Both the position numbers and the translations under genes were made by a program. Positions 1-5,721 of a stretch of DNA of 6,456 nucleotides are shown piece after piece. The stretch comes from Synechococcaceae bacterium WBB_10_009 (GTDB lineage Bacteria > Cyanobacteriota > Cyanobacteriia > PCC-6307 > Cyanobiaceae), in contig RHBP01000098.1 in assembly GCA_010030955.1 (NCBI GenBank), forward strand, positions 1 through 6,456. Direction: 5' to 3'. Every line of letters begins with the position of its first letter. The first letter of the stretch is position 1. A model generated the notes under the pieces. The model was not told where the DNA came from, ran no database searches, and saw nothing but the letters and a program-made list of their open reading frames with translations.

Positions 1-3000
1 ATCGGCCTGCAGGCCGATGAACAGGGGTTTGATGGGCTGCTGGATCGCTTCGTGGCCCGCGGCGATGTGCAGATCGACCTGGCCGGAGGCCGCCTGCTGG
101 CGGATCGGCTGGAGTACGAAACCAAAACCCGAACGCTCTACATCGCCGGGCGGGTGCGCTTCTGGCGCGGCGAGCAGTATTTCCAGGCCAACAGCCTGCG
201 CTACAGCCTGGCGGAAAACCGCGGCGACGCCGAGGCGGTGTACGGGGTGGTGGATTTCGACACCACCGAGGTCGACTTCGACCTGGAGGCCGCCCCCTCG
301 GTGGCACCGCCACCGCTGAGCTATTGGCCCCGATCCACACCCTTCCAGGCCAGCCGCTTCCTCGTGGAGCCGGCCAACCTCAGGCCACGGGCCAGCGGAG
401 CACTCAGCAACAAGCCCTTGGCCACGGCCCAGAGCCGCAGCCTGCTGGCGGGCCTGAGCACTAGCAGCAGCCTGGGCAGCGACGCCAGCGGCGGTCGCCC
501 GGCTCCCCTGAGGCTGCGCGATTGGCGCACGCCACCGGTGGTGCTGATGCCGGAGGCCCGCTCCATGGCCTGCCCCCCCCTGATCCCAGCGATCCCCAAC
601 TGGCATCCCTACCCGAATGCGATCACCGCCTGGGGGTATGGCCAATCGATCGACGCCAACTTTGGCGATGCCTTTTATTTCAACGGCCGCATGCGGCCCG
701 AATACCTCTGGGGGTTCAACGTCAACCGACGGCTGATCGACGCGGGGCCCTTGGCGCTGGAATTTGATTCCAACGCGCTGCTGCACACCGCCAACTGGCA
801 GCGGGGAGGGCCTTACAACAACACCTACCCCAACGCGCCGTTGCCCCCGCAGACGTTCGGCGAGTTCACCGGGGGCCTGGGGCTGCGGGCCTGGGTGCAG
901 CCCTGGCTCAGCCTCGGCTTCATTCAGGGGGTGAGCTTGCTCACCGACAACAGCCTCTACGAACAAACCTTCCGAGGCAGCTACCAAACCTTCCTCAACT
1001 ACCTCGGCTTCGAAGTCGAGGCCCTGGTGAAGCCGCAATGGTCAGTGGTGGGGCGCCTGCACCACCGCTCCGGGGCCTACGGCACCTACGGCGGCGTCAG
1101 CGAGGGCAGCAACGCCTACCTGGTGGGGGTGCGCTACCGCTTTGGCGAATCGGCCCCGGCCCCGGTGGCTCCGGAGATGCCGGCGCCCCAAAGCTGCCCC
1201 GGCGCCCCACCACCCGGCCAAAAGCTGCCGGCACCACTGGGCGAGCAGCTCAACCAGGTGGCCCAGGGCAGCCGCCAGCAGGCGGAGGGCCAGGTGCCCG
1301 CCGCCGAGATCCAGCCCCGCCAACCGCTGGGCAACCCCTACGCCGAAGAACAGGAGCGGCACCGGGCGATCGATGCCGCCGTGGATCAGCGGGTGCGCGA
1401 CGTGCGCTTCGTGCGCAGCCTCAAGCTGGAGCGCCGCCAGGGGGGCTTCCGCTACGACCAAACCACAGAAGCGCGCCAGTTCGGGCAGGCCCAACCCCAG
1501 CAGCTGATGGGCTTCTACGGCGATCAGAAGCTGGTGGAGGGTCAGGTGAGCCGTTGGCGCTTCCAGGCCGAGCGCATCACGATCACGCCCACGGGCTGGC
1601 AGGCCGAGCGGGCGGCATTCACCAACGACCCGTTCACACCATCGCAGTCGTGGCTGGATCTGCAAACCGTCGTGGCGCAGGACCTCGGTGAGGGCAAAAC
1701 CAAGATCAAGGCCAAACGCAGCCGCCTGATCTTGGAAAACCGGTTGCCGATTCCGATGCGCCGCAACCTCACCCTCGAGAAAGAGAAGCCGGTGGACAAC
1801 CGCTTCGTGGTGGCCGATGACGGCATCGACCGCAGCGGCGTCTACTTCGGCTACAAGCTGCCCGAGTACGACATCCCCAAAACCCAAGCCAAGCTCAAGC
1901 TGGAGCCGCAGTTCATGGTGGCCCGTGCCTTGAACGGCTCCGTGAGCACCTACCCGTTGCCCGGTTCCCCAGTCGGAGCCCCCAACGCCACCCAGCCGGC
2001 CCAGATCGGCGATCTGTTCGGTGCCATGGCGAAGGTGGAAGGCAAGATCTTCGGCTTTGCCACCTCCGACTTCGCCGTCAGCCTGTCGACCCTCAACCCG
2101 AGCAACTTCGCCAACGGCACCCGCAGCTGGGGCGATTTTTCCCGCTCCTTCCAGCTGCCCAATCTGGGAATTCTGCCCGCCAGCACCTACACCACCAGGC
2201 TCTACGGCGCCTACCGCTACCGCAGCTTCAATGGCTCCCTGGGTTATCAGGATGTGTATTCAGCGGTGGGGGCGTCGCTGGAGAACACCGGCAAACTGAA
2301 GCCCTTGGGGGCGATCAGCAACAACTACTTCTGGCGTGCCTCCTTCGGCAATTACCAGGGCACCACCTTCGCCAGCAACAGCCCGACGGGCACCACCATT
2401 TCACAAACCATCGGCGACAGCACGCGCGCCAGTTTCTATGGCGCCATCAACAGCAGCGTGCCGATCTGGACCGGCAAACCCCGCAACGGCGACGACCCCA
2501 AATCCACCCAGAACACCCCCACGCCGATCATCCCAGGGCTGAGCATCAACACGGTGACCAGCACCGCCCTCGACTACTACGGCAATGGCTCCAACCAAAA
2601 CCTGATCAGCTTCACGGGCGGCCCCACGCTGACCCTGGGCAGCTTCACCAAAAACTTCTTCGATTACACCCAACTCACGATCACCGGCGGCGGCACCCTG
2701 CAGCAGGGGGCAAGCCTGTTCGCCTTCGACCGCAACGTCGACCTGGCCACCCTCGGCATCGGCTGGACGCAGCAGCTGTTTGGCCCGCTGCTGTTCAACC
2801 TCGGCCTTGGCTACAACGTCGACCCCAGCTCGCCGTATTTCGGCTACACCACCAACGCCTACGGCGAACTGCGCTGGCAGCGCCGCGGCTACGAGTTCGC
2901 GATCTACTACAGCCCCTACGAGCAGGTGGGCGGCATTCGCGTGAAGCTCAACGACTTCAACTTCAACGGCACCGGCGTGCCCTTTGTGCCCACCAAGCCG

Positions 3001-3036
3001 TTCAGCCCCACCCGCAACCGCCAGAGCCTCTTCTAA
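1..3036 (+). CDS. DUF3769 family LptD-like outer-membrane protein, 5'-partial, with embedded PagL-like barrel
   Basis: The frame is open from the first base, so the true start is upstream; the GTG at 52 is internal to conserved sequence. At least 1011 codons are visible. Order of parts: an OstA/LptA-like strand-rich segment to about 290 (GGRLLADRLEYETKTRTLYI, then VRFWRGEQYFQANSLRY); a variable Ser/Pro/Arg-rich stretch to about 540; a beta-barrel-like segment at about 590-1146 resembling PagL/acyloxyacyl hydrolases (LNYLGFEVEA, LHHRSGAYGTYGG, GSNAYLVGVRYRF); a Pro/Gln-rich linker to about 1340; then the DUF3769 part with FTNDPFTPSQSW at 1618, DGIDRSGVYFGYKLPEYD and a large barrel ending LNDFNFNGTGVPF and a terminal Phe. 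Cyanobacterial proteins of this family are taken as LptD counterparts that insert lipopolysaccharide into the outer membrane; that role is inferred from family. Only two cysteines are visible (codons 571 and 1195). The family call is strong; the PagL-like part is recognised by motif only. Confidence 0.85.
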   Translation: MGLQADEQGFDGLLDRFVARGDVQIDLAGGRLLADRLEYETKTRTLYIAGRVRFWRGEQYFQANSLRYSLAENRGDAEAVYGVVDFDTTEVDFDLEAAPSVAPPPLSYWPRSTPFQASRFLVEPANLRPRASGALSNKPLATAQSRSLLAGLSTSSSLGSDASGGRPAPLRLRDWRTPPVVLMPEARSMACPPLIPAIPNWHPYPNAITAWGYGQSIDANFGDAFYFNGRMRPEYLWGFNVNRRLIDAGPLALEFDSNALLHTANWQRGGPYNNTYPNAPLPPQTFGEFTGGLGLRAWVQPWLSLGFIQGVSLLTDNSLYEQTFRGSYQTFLNYLGFEVEALVKPQWSVVGRLHHRSGAYGTYGGVSEGSNAYLVGVRYRFGESAPAPVAPEMPAPQSCPGAPPPGQKLPAPLGEQLNQVAQGSRQQAEGQVPAAEIQPRQPLGNPYAEEQERHRAIDAAVDQRVRDVRFVRSLKLERRQGGFRYDQTTEARQFGQAQPQQLMGFYGDQKLVEGQVSRWRFQAERITITPTGWQAERAAFTNDPFTPSQSWLDLQTVVAQDLGEGKTKIKAKRSRLILENRLPIPMRRNLTLEKEKPVDNRFVVADDGIDRSGVYFGYKLPEYDIPKTQAKLKLEPQFMVARALNGSVSTYPLPGSPVGAPNATQPAQIGDLFGAMAKVEGKIFGFATSDFAVSLSTLNPSNFANGTRSWGDFSRSFQLPNLGILPASTYTTRLYGAYRYRSFNGSLGYQDVYSAVGASLENTGKLKPLGAISNNYFWRASFGNYQGTTFASNSPTGTTISQTIGDSTRASFYGAINSSVPIWTGKPRNGDDPKSTQNTPTPIIPGLSINTVTSTALDYYGNGSNQNLISFTGGPTLTLGSFTKNFFDYTQLTITGGGTLQQGASLFAFDRNVDLATLGIGWTQQLFGPLLFNLGLGYNVDPSSPYFGYTTNAYGELRWQRRGYEFAIYYSPYEQVGGIRVKLNDFNFNGTGVPFVPTKPFSPTRNRQSLF
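590..1146 (+). other. PagL/acyloxyacyl-hydrolase-like beta-barrel segment within the DUF3769 protein
   Basis: This part of the protein runs from IPNWHPYPNAITAWGYGQ to VGVRYRFGE. It has alternating amphipathic strands ending in aromatic residues, as in a small outer-membrane barrel. Near its end it reads LHHRSGAYGTYGG followed by EGSNAYLVGVRYRF, which matches the closing hairpin of PagL-like proteins. There, a His-x-Ser pair supplies two catalytic residues; here these are the codons at 1063 (His) and 1069 (Ser). A Glu at 1102 lies 13 residues after the His, close to the spacing of the third PagL catalytic residue, but I cannot confirm it is aligned. The fold assignment is inferred from motif memory, and activity is not shown. 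Confidence 0.5.
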
Positions 3037-3545
3037 GGCCGACCCGGCAAGGGCGCTGGCGGCGGCGGGATCACGGGCGGCTCCTCACCGCCCACCACCA
3101 GGCCGCTGCCGCTGAAGTCGGCCCCCACAAGCACCGCCCCTTCGATCTGCACGCCGGGGGTGAGCGCCTGCAGGATCACGGCATCGCGCAAATTGGCCCG
3201 GCGCAGATCGGCATCGGTGAGGTCGGCGTTGGTGAGCCACACCTGCTGCAGCCGCGCCCCCCGCAGATCCGCCCCGGTGAGATCGGCGCCCTCCAGTGTG
3301 CTGCCGCGCAGATCGGCCCCGCGCAGGTCGGCGCCGCGAAAATCCATGCCGCTCAGCACCAGTCCCCGCAGGTTGGCGCCGCGCAGATCACAGCCCCGGC
3401 ACTGCCACCAGGGGGCGGCCGCGGCCACAGCGGGACCCGGCCGGTAAGGCTGCACCACCAGGGGCTCGGCCGCCCGCACAGCACCGCCGGCCACCAGGGC
3501 GGCACCGAGGCCAAGGGCAAGCAGCGCAGGGGAGAAGGGGGCCAT
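3033..3545 (-). CDS. Exported pentapeptide-repeat protein
   Basis: A 170-residue protein. Residues 1-25 look like a secretion signal: a hydrophobic Ala/Leu/Gly stretch with a plausible cleavage after VRA (residue 25), although the usual positive charge near the N-terminus is missing. The mature part begins with a short Pro/Ala region and WWQCRGC (C49, C52). About 19 consecutive pentapeptides follow at 52-149 (ADLRG, ANLRG, ADLTG and variants), which should form a right-handed quadrilateral beta-helix. The tail at 156-170 is proline-rich. The likely location is the periplasm or thylakoid lumen. The ATG at 3545 is the only ATG, GTG or TTG in frame after the leuD stop. A weak AGGA lies about 13 bases upstream, with no good Shine-Dalgarno. 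The gene is 75 bases downstream of leuD, probably co-transcribed, and its stop overlaps that of the convergent DUF3769 gene. The molecular role is unknown. Confidence 0.88.
   Translation of the reverse strand: MAPFSPALLALGLGAALVAGGAVRAAEPLVVQPYRPGPAVAAAAPWWQCRGCDLRGANLRGLVLSGMDFRGADLRGADLRGSTLEGADLTGADLRGARLQQVWLTNADLTDADLRRANLRDAVILQALTPGVQIEGAVLVGADFSGSGLVVGGEEPPVIPPPPAPLPGRP
3099..3392 (-). repeat. Tandem 15-bp repeats encoding pentapeptides
   Basis: About 19 imperfect, head-to-tail 15-base units code for A(D/N)LxG-type pentapeptides. On the plus strand they appear as recurring cgcagatcggc-like blocks. The units are best conserved in the middle of the array (ADLRG ADLRG at residues 72-81) and decay towards the C-terminal end (AVILQ ALTPG VQIEG). 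This is coding repetition, not a mobile or CRISPR repeat. Confidence 0.85.
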
Positions 3546-3560
3546 CGGCCGCGGGCAGTC

Positions 3561-3579
3561 CTGTCTTCGTCTTAGACAG
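3561..3579 (-). other. Hairpin in the leuD-pentapeptide gene gap (distal)
   Basis: A perfect 6-base inverted repeat, ctgtct and agacag, separated by 7 bases. It lies 15 bases upstream of the pentapeptide gene start codon and has no following T-run. It could be an mRNA structure affecting translation or stability, or chance. Confidence 0.35.
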
Positions 3580-3589
3580 TTGCGCGACT

Positions 3590-3612
3590 GGCCGCCACAA
3601 ACGGTGACGGCC
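3590..3612 (-). other. Hairpin just after leuD
   Basis: In the transcript, ggccgtca and tggcggcc form an 8-base stem (one G-U pair) with a 7-base loop, beginning 8 bases after the leuD stop codon. No U-run follows, so it is not a canonical intrinsic terminator. It may act as a weak attenuator, a 3'-end stabiliser for the leuCD message, or a processing site. Confidence 0.4.
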
Positions 3613-3620
3613 GATGACGC

Positions 3621-4250
3621 TCAGGCCCCGGCGAACCCCTGCAGGTAGGGCAAGCGGGCCACGGTGGCGGCCAGCTGCTCGCCGTGGGCCAGCAATTGGC
3701 CGGTGGCATCCCATTGGCCGCTCACCAGCATCTGCTGGGGCCCGGCCGCCAGGCTGAGCCCCCAACGCTCTCCGGCCCCCTCGAGAGCGGCTTGGGCCAC
3801 ATCCACCTGGAAATGCTCCGCCGGATGGGCAGCGGCGACCTCCTGAATGGCCAGCATCGTGGCGTGATCCGCCACCAGGCAGGGGATGCCCAGGGCCAGG
3901 CAGTTGCCGTAGAAGATCTCGGCAAAGCTTTCGCCCACCACAGCCCGAATCCCCCAACGCATCAGCGCCTGGGGGGCATGCTCACGGCTGGAGCCACAGC
4001 CGAAGTTGCGGTTCACCAGCAGGATGCTGGCCCCCTGGTGCTCGGGCCGATCAAAGGGGTGCGGGCCGGCGGAGCCGGCGGCCAGCTCAGCGCGGTCGTC
4101 GGCAAACGCCGCCGGGCCCAGGGCATCAAAGGTGACGCACTTCAGAAAGCGCGCCGGAATGATCCGGTCGGTGTCGATGTCATCGCCGCGCACCACCACG
4201 GCGCTGCCGCTGACGGTGGTGATCGCTCCGGTGGGGAAGGGACGGGTCAT
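3621..4250 (-). CDS. leuD: 3-isopropylmalate dehydratase small subunit
   Basis: A 209-residue LeuD, full length for the family. With LeuC it forms isopropylmalate isomerase, which converts 2-isopropylmalate to 3-isopropylmalate in cytoplasmic leucine synthesis. The aconitase swivel-domain signatures are present: DDIDTDRIIPARFLK at residues 23-37, LVNRNFGCGSSREHAPQAL at 78-96 (the substrate-contacting loop), and FYGNCLALGIPCLV at 113-126. The ATG at 4250 follows the leuC TGA by only 9 bases, with no Shine-Dalgarno visible, so translation is probably coupled to leuC. The C-terminus ends in PYLQGFAGA with nothing missing. No catalytic loop residue appears changed. The assignment is secure. Confidence 0.97.
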   Translation of the reverse strand: MTRPFPTGAITTVSGSAVVVRGDDIDTDRIIPARFLKCVTFDALGPAAFADDRAELAAGSAGPHPFDRPEHQGASILLVNRNFGCGSSREHAPQALMRWGIRAVVGESFAEIFYGNCLALGIPCLVADHATMLAIQEVAAAHPAEHFQVDVAQAALEGAGERWGLSLAAGPQQMLVSGQWDATGQLLAHGEQLAATVARLPYLQGFAGA

Positions 4251-4259
4251 GGCGGTGAT

Positions 4260-5669
4260 TCAGGCGTTGAGCAGGGTGCGGACATCGCTCACCCGGCCGT
4301 TGATGGCGGCGGCGGCCACCATCGCCGGGCTCATCAGCAGGGTGCGGCCCGTGGCCGAGCCCTGGCGGCCCTTGAAGTTGCGGTTGCTGGAGCTGGCGCT
4401 GATCTGCCGGCCCTCGAGGCGGTCGGGGTTCATGGCCAGGCACATCGAGCAGCCCGGTTCGCGCCACTCAAAGCCGGCCGCGCGGAACAGCTGATCGAGG
4501 CCTTCGGCCTCCGCCGCCGCAGCCACCTGCTCACTGCCGGGCACCACAAACGCCTTGATGCCGGGGGCCACGTGGCGGCCCTTGGCCACCGCCGCCGCCG
4601 CCTGCAGATCGCTGAGGCGGCCGTTGGTGCAGCTGCCGATGAAGCACACATCCACCGGCGTGCCGGCGATGGGGGATCCGGGCTGCAGATCCATGTAGCG
4701 GTACGCCTCCTCAGCCAGGGGCCGCTCATCGGGCGCGGTTTGCTCGAGGGTGGGCACCGTTTCATCCACGCCGATGCCTTGGCCCGGGGTGATGCCCCAG
4801 GTCACCGTGGGGGCAATGGTGGCGGCATCAAAGCGCACCTCGTCGTCGAACACGGCATCGGGGCCGCTGGCCAGGCTGCGCCACCAGGCCATGGCACGCC
4901 GCCAGGCGTCGCCGCCGGGGGCATAGGGGCGGCCCTGCAGGTAGTCGAACGTGACCTGATCAGGGTTCACGTAACCGCAGCGGGCGCCCCCCTCGATTGC
5001 CATGTTGCAGAGGGTCATCCGCTCCTCCATCGACAGGGCCTCGATGGCGGGGCCGGCGAATTCGTAGGCAAAGCCCACACCGCCCTTCACGCCCAACACC
5101 CTGATCACATGCAACACCAGGTCTTTCGCGTAGACACCTGGCTGCAGGCGGCCGTCCACCCAAATGCGGCGCACCTTGAGCTTGCCCATGGCCAGGCTCT
5201 GGCTGGCGAGCACATCGCGCACCTGGCTGGTGCCGATGCCAAAGGCAATGGCCCCAAAAGCCCCGTGGGTGGAGGTGTGGGAGTCGCCGCAGGCCACGGT
5301 CATGCCGGGCTGGGTGAGGCCCAGCTCCGGGGCGATCACATGCACGATCCCCTGGCGGCCGCTTCCCAGGCCATGCAGGGTGATGCCGTGCTCGGCGCAG
5401 TTGGCCTCCAGGGTGGCAAGCATCTCCTCCGCCAGGGGATCGGCGAAGGGGCGCGCCTGGGAGGTGGTGGGCACGATGTGATCCACCGTGGCCACGGTGC
5501 GCTCCGGATGACGCACGCTCAAACCCAGATCCTTGAGCCCTGCAAAGGCCTGTGGGCTGGTCACCTCATGGATCAGGTGCAGCCCGATGAACAGCTGGCT
5601 GGCCCCGCCGGGGAGCTCGGCCACCTGGTGCAACGTCCAGACCTTGTCAAAAAGGGTGCCGGAGCTCAC
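4260..5669 (-). CDS. leuC: 3-isopropylmalate dehydratase large subunit
   Basis: A 469-residue LeuC, the catalytic [4Fe-4S] subunit of isopropylmalate isomerase in leucine synthesis. The iron-sulfur ligands are in place: C347 in CFIGSCTNGR, and C407 and C410 in EPGCSMCLAMNPD. Other signatures are VDHIVPT at 62-68, HGLGSGRQGIVH at 99-110, CGDSHTSTHGAFGA at 127-140, and SSNRNFKGRQGS at 428-438. I chose the GTG at 5669 because it gives the usual MSSGTLFDKVW start and standard cysteine numbering. Another in-frame GTG at 5681 would add four residues (VRKA before VSSG). AAGG lies just before the start, but too close to be a good ribosome site. The frame upstream is open into cinA because of the cinA frameshift, so automatic callers may extend it to the window edge; that extension is not part of LeuC. 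leuD follows after 9 bases. Confidence 0.96.
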   Translation of the reverse strand: MSSGTLFDKVWTLHQVAELPGGASQLFIGLHLIHEVTSPQAFAGLKDLGLSVRHPERTVATVDHIVPTTSQARPFADPLAEEMLATLEANCAEHGITLHGLGSGRQGIVHVIAPELGLTQPGMTVACGDSHTSTHGAFGAIAFGIGTSQVRDVLASQSLAMGKLKVRRIWVDGRLQPGVYAKDLVLHVIRVLGVKGGVGFAYEFAGPAIEALSMEERMTLCNMAIEGGARCGYVNPDQVTFDYLQGRPYAPGGDAWRRAMAWWRSLASGPDAVFDDEVRFDAATIAPTVTWGITPGQGIGVDETVPTLEQTAPDERPLAEEAYRYMDLQPGSPIAGTPVDVCFIGSCTNGRLSDLQAAAAVAKGRHVAPGIKAFVVPGSEQVAAAAEAEGLDQLFRAAGFEWREPGCSMCLAMNPDRLEGRQISASSSNRNFKGRQGSATGRTLLMSPAMVAAAAINGRVSDVRTLLNA

Positions 5670-5700
5670 GGCCTTGCGCACACGGGAATCGACGAGATTA

Positions 5701-5717
5701 GGGCTGCGGCCCAGCCC
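5701..5717 (-). other. GC-rich hairpin between cinA and leuC
   Basis: In the transcript, gggctg and cagccc form a 6-base stem with a 5-base loop (ggccg), in the 52-base gap after the cinA stop and about 30 bases before the leuC start. It is followed by taatctcg, not a U-run. It may be a weak terminator or leader structure. No convincing promoter is visible here. Confidence 0.35.
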
Positions 5718-5721
5718 AACC

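Noticed and set aside
52..54. GTG as the start of the DUF3769 protein
   Set aside because: The frame is open to base 1 and the upstream residues continue the OstA-like pattern (FDGLLDRFVARGDVQIDLAG), so the start lies outside the window.
1042..1887. 281-codon minus-strand open frame opposite the DUF3769 gene
   Set aside because: Low-complexity Leu/Ala/Gly/His translation, antisense to a clearly conserved protein; a codon-bias shadow.
5670..5721. Promoter for leuC in the gap after cinA (ttgggc ... taatct)
   Set aside because: The spacing is about 13 bases and both boxes match poorly; not supportable.
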